NCBI GenBank assembly: GCA_019359095.1
Contig: JAHHHZ010000009.1
Span: forward strand, 1 to 34,190
Source of the DNA: Pleurocapsa minor HA4230-MV1
Lineage (GTDB): Bacteria > Cyanobacteriota > Cyanobacteriia > Cyanobacteriales > Xenococcaceae
Length of the DNA: 34,190 nt
Reading direction: 5' to 3'
A program made the position numbers and the translations under genes. This document shows, piece after piece, positions 1 to 6,870 of this stretch (position 1 is its first letter; every line of letters begins with the position of its first letter). The notes beneath the pieces were generated by a model that was not told the origin of the DNA, made no database searches, and was given only the letters and a program-made list of their open reading frames with translations.

Positions 1-269
1 TCTTATTTATTACTCGGACTTCATCGTTTAATTTATACTATGAATCAATTTCAACCCTTGCTTCTTTCTGGGTAATCTCTTTGATTTGTTACTATTTGAA
101 CTCGGAGAGTGACATAAGAGGGTTATATGAAATACAAATAAGAATGATACAGATAAATAGTCCCCAAGTCCCTAAGTCCCCGACGCGAAGCTAGTCCTTT
201 AGGGCAAGTCCCCAAATCTTTCATTTGTAGCAAACATTTGTAGATTTCATATTAACTTGTCACGAATGT
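1..269. other. Left-edge spacer with repeats, no supported gene
   Basis: No complete gene is visible. Frame 1 is open from the edge to a TAA at about 73-75 and could be the last 24 codons of a gene outside the window, but nothing in it is recognisable. Three tandem octamers of the type AGTCCC(C/T)N lie at 159-182. They are followed by a copy of a dispersed element at 182-205 (GACGCGAAGCTAG, then CCTTTAGGGC) that recurs around 23160-23212. Confidence 0.5.
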
Positions 270-1226
270 CTAAGCTGTGACGGATGAGAGGACGGGCGAA
301 AGTACTGTTTCAATATCTTTTAAGACATCGCTACTCAATTTAACTTCCGATGCTGCGGCATTGTCTTCTACCTGTTCGGGACGACTCGCACCGATAATAG
401 CGGAAGATACTCGCTCATCTCGCAAGATCCAGGCTAAAGCTAGTTGAGCTAGGGAAATATTTAATCTTTGCGCGATCGGCTTGAGGTTTTGTACGGCACT
501 AAGGATGCGATCGCTAGAAAAATTGCCCATAAAACCATTCATCTGGTCGTTTGCTGCGCGAGAATCTTGTGGTGGTGCTTGTCCTGGTTGGTATTTTCCA
601 GTCAGAACACCTTGGGCTAGGGGTGACCAAACAATCTGACCGATACCATTGGCAGCACACAAAGGAAATACTTCTGCTTCGGGTTTGCGCCATAGCATTG
701 AGTATTGAGGTTGACTGGAGACAAACTTTTCTACATTGGGTAGATCTAATGCTGCTTGAATTTGCTCGGGACTCCATTCACTAAAGCCAATATAGCGGGC
801 TTTACCTTGCCTTACTACTTCAGTTAAAGCTTCCATTGTTTCTTCTAGGGGCGTATTTACGTCATAACGATGACACTGATAGAGATCGACATAATCCGTG
901 CGTAGACGTTGCAAGGAAGCATCAATTTGTTTGTGGATTTGAGTTGCCGATAAACCGCGATCGCTTTCTGACATAGGAAAATAAACTTTGGTCGCCAAGA
1001 TGTAAGAACTGCGATCGCGTCCCTGTAAAATTTCTCCTAATAAAGATTCTGCTGCCCCACGTCCGTATACATTGGCAGTGTCGATACAGTTAATGCCAAG
1101 AGCAAAAGCTTTATGAATACAGGCTTCAGCTTTTTGTCGCTCAACTCCACCGCCATAGGTTAACCAAGAGCCTAAAATTAATTCAGAAACTTTGAGATCG
1201 CTATTGCCAAGTTGTCTATATTTCAT
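270..1226 (-). CDS. Aldo/keto reductase (potassium-channel beta-subunit-like group)
   Basis: This is a 318-aa NADPH-dependent oxidoreductase of the aldo/keto reductase superfamily, a soluble TIM barrel that reduces aldehydes or ketones; its substrate is unknown. The N-terminus (YRQLGNSDLKVSELILG) is typical of the group related to potassium-channel beta subunits. The catalytic tetrad is visible as Asp49 and Tyr54 (IDTANVYG), Lys80 (LATK) and His119 (QCHR). The C-terminal NADPH-binding segment IIGASRPEQVEDN is intact. An upstream in-frame start at 1274 would add 16 residues, but the ATG at 1226 has a GGAG ribosome site about seven bases before it and matches the family N-terminus, so I chose it. 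The gene stands alone; the DNA upstream holds decayed gene fragments. Family assignment is secure, physiological role is not. Confidence 0.93.
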   Translation of the reverse strand: MKYRQLGNSDLKVSELILGSWLTYGGGVERQKAEACIHKAFALGINCIDTANVYGRGAAESLLGEILQGRDRSSYILATKVYFPMSESDRGLSATQIHKQIDASLQRLRTDYVDLYQCHRYDVNTPLEETMEALTEVVRQGKARYIGFSEWSPEQIQAALDLPNVEKFVSSQPQYSMLWRKPEAEVFPLCAANGIGQIVWSPLAQGVLTGKYQPGQAPPQDSRAANDQMNGFMGNFSSDRILSAVQNLKPIAQRLNISLAQLALAWILRDERVSSAIIGASRPEQVEDNAAASEVKLSSDVLKDIETVLSPVLSSVTA

Positions 1227-1379
1227 TTTTTTCTCCGTTGGTAATTTTAAATCAATATTAAAATAGTAATTCAACGGTTTTATACCTGGGATCGTTCATA
1301 GGATTTGGGTAATTGCAAAAGAATAAATCAATCCTCTATAATCCAGTCTAGGCAAAGCGAAAAAATAGGTTGCAACTAG

Positions 1380-1565
1380 ATGGATCAAATAGTCAAAACC
1401 ATAGTTACTAGCTTACAATAGTTACTAGGTAGTGCAATCAAGTCATTGCCTGGGATAATTACAGCTTTAATCGTTCTGATGTTGACTCGCTATGCAGCCG
1501 AGTATGCCAGAAATATAGCTGAGAAAATAGGGTGCGATTCGTTTAGTATAAACGTACTTAACTAG
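1380..1565 (+). pseudogene. Remnant of a mechanosensitive-channel-like protein (N-terminus only)
   Basis: An ATG at 1380 opens a frame of 61 codons ending in TAG at 1563, interrupted by an in-frame TAG at 1419. The peptide after the first stop, LPGIITALIVLMLTRYAAE, is a hydrophobic helix of the kind found at the N-terminus of cyanobacterial MscS-type channel proteins. The preceding residues (IVTSLQ, stop, LLGSAIKS) fit the same family. After about residue 50 similarity ends and only about 220 bases separate it from an insertion-sequence remnant. I infer a dead, truncated gene, possibly broken by that element. The family link is from memory of the motif. Confidence 0.55.
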
Positions 1566-1785
1566 TACGGGGACTACTAGCATGGAAAAAACAAAAAATG
1601 CCAATAATAAGGCAGATTAATAGAACCATGACAACTGAATATCCGTGAGAGTGCGAGAACTCCTATAACAAGGATTAAGGTCGGTCACCTTACAAACTCA
1701 AGTCTCTCTCCCCAGGTGTTGCTACCGTGTACACACAAGTCAAAGTAAACTATCACAGAGGAGCTTAAAAAACATTTTAGGATAG
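1566..1785. other. Spacer between two gene remnants
   Basis: No reading frame is recognisable. A small inverted repeat CTAGTA/TACTAG spans 1562-1580 directly after the channel-gene remnant. The stretch around 1700-1740 may include the left end of the neighbouring insertion sequence, but I cannot define a terminal repeat. Confidence 0.3.
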
Positions 1786-2560
1786 ATGGACAACCCAATA
1801 CTGGTTTACGCAGAAAAATTCAAAGGCAAGACATTTGGAGACCCAAGATTGCTCAAAAGGGGGTAGCATTATATGAAGCATTACAGGAACATCAATCAGT
1901 CAAAATCCGCCAAATAAGTCGAAATAGAGCCGAACAAGTAGGATATTATCGCTTTTTGGAGCATGAAAACGTGACAGTATCAGAACAAAGACAAAGTATT
2001 GCCCAGCATTGCCAACAAAACTTAGAAGAACGTCACGTATTAGCAATAAGTGACAGCAGCGAAATTAATTTGCAGTCTCATGTAGGAAGACTGAAATCAG
2101 AAAACTTGGGAGTAGTAGGAAATAACATAGATGTCGGATTTTACATTCATCCAACATTAATTGTGGATAGTGAAAATGGATTTCCTTTAGGATTAAGCAC
2201 TATACAGAGCCTTGTCAAGGAACTTATACCATTAATGTTCCAGCCGACAAACGTATTGAGCGTGTAAGAAGACAAGCCTTGCTCAAAGTTCGTTTTGGTC
2301 GAGTGAAGATTAAGCGACCTGAAGCCTTAAAAGCTTTTGATTATCCTCCATCAGTTACTCTTTACGGTGTCGAAGTCGAAGAAGTTTGCCCACCTGCGAG
2401 TCAAAAGCCAATTCATTGGCGATTGTTAACCACTCATGATGTGATGTCAATCGAACAAGCACTACAAGTCATCGAATGGTACAAGTGGCGATGGCGTATC
2501 GAGGAACTGTTTGCAGCTCTCAAAAAAGCAGGATTAAATATTGACTTAACCTGGGGTTGA
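1786..2560 (+). pseudogene. Broken IS4-family transposase
   Basis: Three consecutive segments in three frames together read as an IS4-type DDE transposase. The ATG at 1786 begins MDNPILVYAEKFKGKTFGD and stops at TAG 1864, just after a run of five G. The next frame continues from about 1863 with an N-terminal Tn5-like region (EQVGYYRFLEHENV) and the first catalytic Asp in AISDSSEINL. Around 2195-2212 the frame changes again and the central part carrying the second Asp is missing, so an internal deletion is likely. The last segment holds the conserved Y..RW.IEE..A.LK region with the third acidic residue (WYKWRWRIEELFAALKKAG) and then ends early. The element cannot encode active transposase. Confidence 0.85.
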
Positions 2561-2903
2561 TCGTATGTCTGCAAAACAAAACCTCTTAATTAATAATTTT
2601 GTTACTCTTGTTACTATTTATTCTCAATAAGTTGGTAACAATCTTATTTTGCATTATTGATAGTTAATTGCAAGTAGATACTGACAAAACTTAATAAATA
2701 GTGACTGGTTAAAACATTTAGCCAATCTTTTGATCAGAGAGCAGAGGCATTATTGACGAACAATCAAAAGCTTAAAACGATTTATCAGTATAGAATTTTG
2801 GAAAATAGTAGTAAAACAAGAAACTAAGATCGCAGCAAGATAATTATAAAATCAGCTCCAGAAAATTTTATCAATCAAGCATTATTTAGTGGCAAAATAT
2901 TAT
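2561..2903. other. Spacer upstream of isiB, AT-rich
   Basis: I see no coding capacity here. The stretch contains TTATTCTCAATAA at 2618-2630, the exact inverted copy of a 13-base sequence at 2904-2916 in the isiB promoter. Both contain a good half-site of a Fur box. Confidence 0.4.
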
Positions 2904-2947
2904 TTATTGAGAATAACTTGCAATTATTTGCGAAGAGATTATATGAT
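2904..2947 (+). promoter_or_regulatory. isiB promoter with candidate Fur box
   Basis: A sigma-70-type promoter is visible: TTGCAA at 2918-2923 and TATGAT at 2942-2947, 18 bases apart, about 60 bases before the isiB start. The sequence TGAGAATAACTTGCA just upstream and overlapping the -35 fits a 7-1-7 Fur box (TGATAAT-N-ATTATCA) at 6 of 7 positions in the left half and 4 of 7 in the right half. Flavodoxin replacing ferredoxin under iron limitation is established for cyanobacteria; Fur control here is inferred. Confidence 0.5.
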
Positions 2948-3007
2948 ACTAGAACTGATCGACCACGTTACACGAAACCACAAAATCAATTAACAGGACA
3001 AACAATC

Positions 3008-3523
3008 ATGGCTAAAATTGGTCTATTTTACGGCTCGACTACGGGTAAAACAGAAGAAGCAGCCGAAGCAATACAAAACGCTTTAGGAGGCTCAAGCGTT
3101 GTGACACTCCACGAAATCGCTGAGGTCTCAGATAGTGACTTTGCCGACTATGAGCGCATTATTATTGCTTGTCCTACCTGGGATATTGGCGGATTACAAT
3201 CAGACTGGGAAGGCTTTTACGAAGACGAGCTAGATAATATCGATTTTAGCGGTAAGAAAGTGGCATATTTTGGCACAGGCGATCAAGTAGGCTATGCCGA
3301 TAATTTTCAAGATGCGATGGGAATCTTGGAAGAAAAGATTTCTAGTTTAGGTGGTGAAACAGTAGGTCATTGGTCTACAGACGGTTATGAACACGAAGCA
3401 TCCAAAGCCGATCGGGGTGGCAAATTTGTCGGCTTGGCTTTAGATGAAGATAATCAATCAGAATTAACAGATGAACGAATTCAGAAATGGACGACACAAT
3501 TAAAGTCTGAATTTGCTCTCTAG
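3008..3523 (+). CDS. isiB: Flavodoxin, long-chain
   Basis: This 171-aa FMN protein carries electrons in place of ferredoxin when iron is scarce, accepting them from photosystem I and passing them to FNR and other enzymes. The FMN phosphate loop GSTTGKTE is at residues 9-16. The aromatic residues that stack on the flavin are Trp in CPTWDIGG and Tyr in GDQVGYADNF. The 20-residue loop that marks long-chain flavodoxins is present. The reading frame is open further upstream, but the ATG at 3008 gives the standard N-terminus (MAKIGLFYGSTTGKTEEA). It is transcribed alone from a promoter with a possible Fur box. I see no isiA next to it. Confidence 0.96.
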   Translation: MAKIGLFYGSTTGKTEEAAEAIQNALGGSSVVTLHEIAEVSDSDFADYERIIIACPTWDIGGLQSDWEGFYEDELDNIDFSGKKVAYFGTGDQVGYADNFQDAMGILEEKISSLGGETVGHWSTDGYEHEASKADRGGKFVGLALDEDNQSELTDERIQKWTTQLKSEFAL

Positions 3524-3530
3524 TAAATAG

Positions 3531-3551
3531 CTATAAGCCATAAGCTATAAG
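3531..3551. repeat. Short tandem heptamer repeat (CTATAAG)
   Basis: Three tandem heptamers, CTATAAG, CCATAAG, CTATAAG, begin eight bases after the isiB stop codon. Similar heptamer tracts follow other genes in this window. Confidence 0.75.
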
Positions 3552-3629
3552 CCTTTATTAGACTCTTGCATGAATAAGAGATTAATTCTTGTTCTTTTTT
3601 CCCTCAAGGAAAAACTAATAAATAAGAGT

Positions 3630-3664
3630 TTAGAGCTTAGAGCTTAAAGCTTGGAGCTTAGAGC
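3630..3664. repeat. Short tandem heptamer repeat (TTAGAGC)
   Basis: Five consecutive heptamers with consensus TTAGAGC are present (TTAGAGC, TTAGAGC, TTAAAGC, TTGGAGC, TTAGAGC). They lie in the 350-base spacer between isiB and the Cys-rich ORF, which otherwise holds nothing I recognise. Confidence 0.8.
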
Positions 3665-3844
3665 TAGCTAAAAAGTTTGGGGATTCTCCTCTCCAAAGAA
3701 TGGGAAAAGTAGCCGATTGTAATGAGCCAACATTAATCTTATGCTTTTCCCTTTTCTTGCAACAAATCACTAGAATTATTTATTCATGCCTCATCTAGTC
3801 TTATGTTTCAGTGTTTGGACATTAGTTTTTACTTGCTTATTTTG

Positions 3845-3875
3845 GCGATCCGAAGGCTAGGCGGAGCCTAATCGC
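3845..3875. repeat. Small palindromic element
   Basis: A 31-base element begins with GCGATC and ends with ATCGC, with an internal palindrome AGGCT...AGCCT. It resembles elements at 17911-17942 and 25437-25469 (GCGAT, CGAAGG, ATCGC). It sits exactly where the start of the downstream Cys-rich ORF would be expected and contributes the in-frame TAA at 3869. Confidence 0.6.
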
Positions 3876-3883
3876 TTTCCATA

Positions 3884-4144
3884 ATTAAGCAGGCTATTAA
3901 TCATCTCCAACGCCTTCACCAAATACCCTGCGATCGATGTGTCTACTTTACAGGTGATTACCGACTGAAATGTACGGTTAATCCAATGGTGGCAATGTCG
4001 GAAACAGCAATTGGCTGCCGAGACTTTATCTACAATAAGCAACAAACTGCCTGTAGTAACTGTGTAGCTGTTAATCATTGTAGCAATGCCAACCAAAAAT
4101 CAAAGCATTCAGTATTCCAACCCAAACTCACTTATTTAAAATGA
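3884..4144 (+). CDS. Small Cys-rich protein, start unresolved
   Basis: The frame is open from 3872 to TGA 4142-4144, which overlaps the ATG of the next gene as ATGA, a sign of translational coupling. The peptide has seven cysteines in a patterned arrangement: PCDRCVYFTGDYRLKC, then GCRDF, then ACSNC and HC. That suggests a bound zinc or Fe-S centre, and I recall similar short proteins in other cyanobacteria, without a known function. No ATG, GTG or TTG precedes the conserved part. The only candidates are ATT 3884 or ATA 3881, and a palindromic element with an in-frame TAA lies just upstream. An in-frame ATG at 3803 runs into that TAA. Either a rare start is used or the N-terminus was destroyed by the element. 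The antisense frame at 3857-4096 is a shadow. Confidence 0.6.
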   Translation: MKQAINHLQRLHQIPCDRCVYFTGDYRLKCTVNPMVAMSETAIGCRDFIYNKQQTACSNCVAVNHCSNANQKSKHSVFQPKLTYLK

Positions 4145-4902
4145 AGATATCTCCTGCAACAGCACCAGTTTGGATTAATGCCAATCCTAGTTTTAAAGAC
4201 TTTGACGGTCGTATCGTTCGCTATTTATCTCAACAAATACCCGTTGCTTATTGGGAATATTATCAGGAACTAGACGAAGCAAGTTCTCTGAAAATAGCGA
4301 TAACATTACTGCACGACTATCTTAAATCCCGATCGCAACCGACAGATTTAATCGGTCATGGCACAGGTGGTTTACTCGGATTACTTTATGCTCGTGAACA
4401 TCCTGAGCGCGTAAAATCTTTAACTTTGCTGGGAGTAGGTTGCTCGCCGACTATTGACTGGCAAGCGCACTATTATCAGATGCGAAAGTTATTACCTTGC
4501 AGTCAAGATATTATTCTTGCTCGGATGGTACAGATGATGTTTGGTCATCAAAGCCGAGCAAATGTCAAAAATCTAGTTGAAATCCTGAAACAAGATTTAT
4601 ATACTGCACCTACTGCTCATTCACTTTATCAATTAGATCGAGTAGAATCGGGAAAAGTATTGATGCCAATGATGGTATGCGGTAGTGATAATGATGGTAT
4701 TGTCGATCGCTCTGCTTTACGAGGATGGTCAGATTATTTAAAAGATGATGATCTACTCTGGATAAACCCATTGGGACATCATTTCTTTCATTATTTTTTC
4801 CCTGAATATACAGGCAGGAAAATAATTAAATTCTGGCAAAATGTAGAGCAAAATTGTGTCTCTTCCAAACTGATAGCATTACAAAAGACTTGTCATCCTT
4901 AA
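4141..4902 (+). CDS. Alpha/beta-hydrolase-fold protein lacking the nucleophile serine
   Basis: This 253-aa protein has an alpha/beta hydrolase fold. The nucleophile elbow reads GHGTGG at residues 72-77, where Gly74 occupies the position usually held by Ser (GHSxGG). The acid candidate (GSDNDGIVD, residues 181-189) and the histidine (LGHHFFHYF, His213/His214) are present. The following helix LLGLLYAREHPERVKSL is typical of the fold. With glycine at the nucleophile it may be catalytically dead, may use another mechanism, or may belong to a subfamily where this is normal; I cannot separate these here. Its ATG overlaps the stop of the Cys-rich ORF, so the two are probably made together. No substrate can be assigned. 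Confidence 0.85.
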   Translation: MKISPATAPVWINANPSFKDFDGRIVRYLSQQIPVAYWEYYQELDEASSLKIAITLLHDYLKSRSQPTDLIGHGTGGLLGLLYAREHPERVKSLTLLGVGCSPTIDWQAHYYQMRKLLPCSQDIILARMVQMMFGHQSRANVKNLVEILKQDLYTAPTAHSLYQLDRVESGKVLMPMMVCGSDNDGIVDRSALRGWSDYLKDDDLLWINPLGHHFFHYFFPEYTGRKIIKFWQNVEQNCVSSKLIALQKTCHP

Positions 4903-5022
4903 TACTAATTTGAGTTACTAGCGCGGATTACCAAAAAAAGTTAGAGTCAAGCTATCGTGAATCAAAAGTTGTCGTCAAAAACCGATTGATTCTGTTTTAG
5001 GTTATGATTGGCTGGGATAAAT

Positions 5023-5874
5023 ATGGACGCAATTAGTTGGCAAAAAATCTTAGTAAGATTATTGTTTGCTTTTATTCTTGGAAGTGCGGTCGGAATTGAA
5101 AGAAGATGGGATCAAACTAAACAAAACATTCAAGCCAATAGCCAAGTAGCTTTGGGAGCAGCAATGTTTTCCCTACTTGTCAGTTCAGCTTCAGAAACCA
5201 AATTTGTTTCTCAGTTGGTGTTAGGTATCAGTATTCTTTGTGCTGGCATTTTTTTACAACAACAGGCAAGACAGTCACCTGCCCAACCTATAAGTATTGT
5301 AACTCAGCTTTGGTGTGCAGGTGCAGCAGGCTCTTTGGTAGGATACGGTCTTTTTTTGCCTGCTTATATCAGTATCTCAATTATTTTCATCACTAATTTA
5401 TTGTTTCCAGCTGCAAAAACAAGTTTGAATCTTCATCTAGAAAAAAAGACGGTTGACGATACTAATTTATTGTTTCCAGCTTCAGAAACAAATTTGAATC
5501 TTCATCCAGAAAAAGAGAAGGTTGACGATTTAGATTTAAGTAAGGCTGCAATAGATCAAGAAACTTATTACCAGTGTCACGTAAACTGCTTGGCAGTAGA
5601 CGAAGCACAAGTACTATCTTTATTAGTTCAATTATGTAAAGAACAACAGCTAACGCCAACGAAAATTAGCAGTAGAAATTTAGACAATAACCCCTCCCCC
5701 TCTGCTCCTGAAATCGAGGTGCAAATGGATTTTGTTACCGATCGCGATATTAGCCCCCTAGAATTACAGCAGGTATTAATCAGCCTGAAGTCAAAACTGA
5801 AAATTATGTCAGCTAGTTGGTCAGAAATCGGTAAAAATAACCACTTTTTATCAAGATTAGTATTAAGAATATGA
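5023..5874 (+). CDS. MgtC/SapB-like membrane protein with C-terminal regulatory domain
   Basis: This is a 283-aa inner-membrane protein. The first 130 residues hold about four membrane spans and the MgtC-type segment LLFAFILGSAVGIERRW. MgtC-like proteins are tied to magnesium limitation and membrane energetics, but the biochemical role is unsettled. The C-terminal part (from about residue 185, YYQCHVNCLAVDEAQVLSLL onward) looks like an ACT-like soluble domain, as in longer MgtC relatives. Between them lies a 23-residue tandem duplication (see repeat at 5392). A TTG at 5008 would extend the protein by five residues; ATG 5023 gives a more natural start. The adjacent CDF transporter gene on the same strand begins 48 bases downstream, suggesting a shared theme of divalent cations. 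Confidence 0.8.
   Translation: MDAISWQKILVRLLFAFILGSAVGIERRWDQTKQNIQANSQVALGAAMFSLLVSSASETKFVSQLVLGISILCAGIFLQQQARQSPAQPISIVTQLWCAGAAGSLVGYGLFLPAYISISIIFITNLLFPAAKTSLNLHLEKKTVDDTNLLFPASETNLNLHPEKEKVDDLDLSKAAIDQETYYQCHVNCLAVDEAQVLSLLVQLCKEQQLTPTKISSRNLDNNPSPSAPEIEVQMDFVTDRDISPLELQQVLISLKSKLKIMSASWSEIGKNNHFLSRLVLRI
5392..5529 (+). repeat. 69-bp in-frame tandem duplication inside the MgtC-like gene
   Basis: Two adjacent 69-base copies (5392-5460 and 5461-5529) differ at 6 positions. Each begins ACTAATTTATTGTTTCCAGC and encodes 23 residues starting TNLLFPA and ending VDD. All six base differences change the amino acid (A/S, K/E, S/N, L/P, K/E, T/K). Confidence 0.95.
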
Positions 5875-5922
5875 GATAATTTTAAGCTAAATAAAACTTG
5901 TTTTTCAGCAACTTGGCAGCAG

Positions 5923-6864
5923 ATGAATTTATCTCATCAAAAACTAGACTCGCAGCAATCAAAAAGACAAAGTTCAATTCAAAAAGTGCTTTACATAACG
6001 TTGGGGTTGAACCTGTTGGTTTTAGAAACAAAATTTAGCTTGGGTTTAGCAACAGGTTCTCTTAGCTTGTTAGCAGATGCCCTACACTCATTGTCAGACA
6101 GTGCCAGCAATATTTTAGGTTTAATTGCGATGCGCCTTGCTAATCCTAAACCAGATTGGGATCATCCTTATGGACATTCTAAGTTTGAATCTTTAGGGGC
6201 ATTGGGAATTGCAGGTTTTTTAATTGTGGCTGGGATTGAAATTTTGGACTCAGCGGTGAAACGTCTTTTTTTCGCTGGGGACAGTGAATCTATCGAGGTT
6301 AGCAATCTCAGTCTAGTGATGATGATCACTGTATTGATGATTAATATTGGCGTTGCTGTATACGAAGCCGAAAGAGGAAAAGCTCTTAATAGCAAACTTT
6401 TACAAGCCGATGCTCGACATACTTTCAGTGATGTTTGGGTGACAGTAATTCTGTTGGTTGGGATGTGGGGAATACGTTTAGGATTCGGGTGGCTGGATAT
6501 CGTCTTGGCTTTTCTGGTGGCAGGTTTAGTGTTTTGGAGTGCTTGGGAAGTAATTAGAGAGAATGTTCCTTTCTTGAGCGATCGCGTAGCTATTCCAGCT
6601 AGAGAAATTATGAAAACTGTAACGGATGTATATGGCGTACTTAACTGTCATTCAATTACGTCTAGAGGCGTATTGGGTCAAGCAATATTTATCGAGATGC
6701 ACTTAGTAGTTGCACCGCGAGAAATCAGTGAGGCATACAAAATTGTCGAAGCAGTAGAACAAAAGCTGCAAGAAAAGTATGGTTCTGTACATGCAACAAT
6801 TCAGCTAGAACCGCACAAAAACATCGAACTATTAGAAAGTCATCTTAAACAGCCCCAAAGTTAA
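5923..6864 (+). CDS. Cation diffusion facilitator (CDF) efflux transporter
   Basis: This 313-aa protein exports divalent metal from the cytoplasm in exchange for protons. Six membrane spans are followed by a cytoplasmic ferredoxin-like domain (from about residue 215, containing HSITSRGVLGQAIFIEMHL). The metal site is visible as His55 and Asp59 in TM2 (ADALHSLSD) and His166 and Asp170 in TM5 (DARHTFSDVW). This HD/HD set is typical of zinc transporters rather than the DD/DD set of iron or manganese members, so zinc or cobalt is the better guess. The cytosolic loop HPYGHSKFE is standard. The stop lies only six bases from the stop of the convergent proS gene. The MgtC-like gene precedes it on the same strand. 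Confidence 0.93.
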   Translation: MNLSHQKLDSQQSKRQSSIQKVLYITLGLNLLVLETKFSLGLATGSLSLLADALHSLSDSASNILGLIAMRLANPKPDWDHPYGHSKFESLGALGIAGFLIVAGIEILDSAVKRLFFAGDSESIEVSNLSLVMMITVLMINIGVAVYEAERGKALNSKLLQADARHTFSDVWVTVILLVGMWGIRLGFGWLDIVLAFLVAGLVFWSAWEVIRENVPFLSDRVAIPAREIMKTVTDVYGVLNCHSITSRGVLGQAIFIEMHLVVAPREISEAYKIVEAVEQKLQEKYGSVHATIQLEPHKNIELLESHLKQPQS

Positions 6865-6870
6865 AATATG

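Noticed and set aside
1-75. The end of a gene reading in from the left edge
   Set aside because: Only 24 codons are visible and no family pattern can be recognised.
1857-1866. Programmed frameshifting at the G-run in the transposase
   Set aside because: IS4-family elements are not known to use it, no canonical slippery heptamer is present, and the gene is broken elsewhere too.
3857-4096. A 79-codon minus-strand frame
   Set aside because: It is antisense to the Cys-rich plus-strand frame, which has a protein-like pattern and couples to the hydrolase start; the minus translation resembles nothing.
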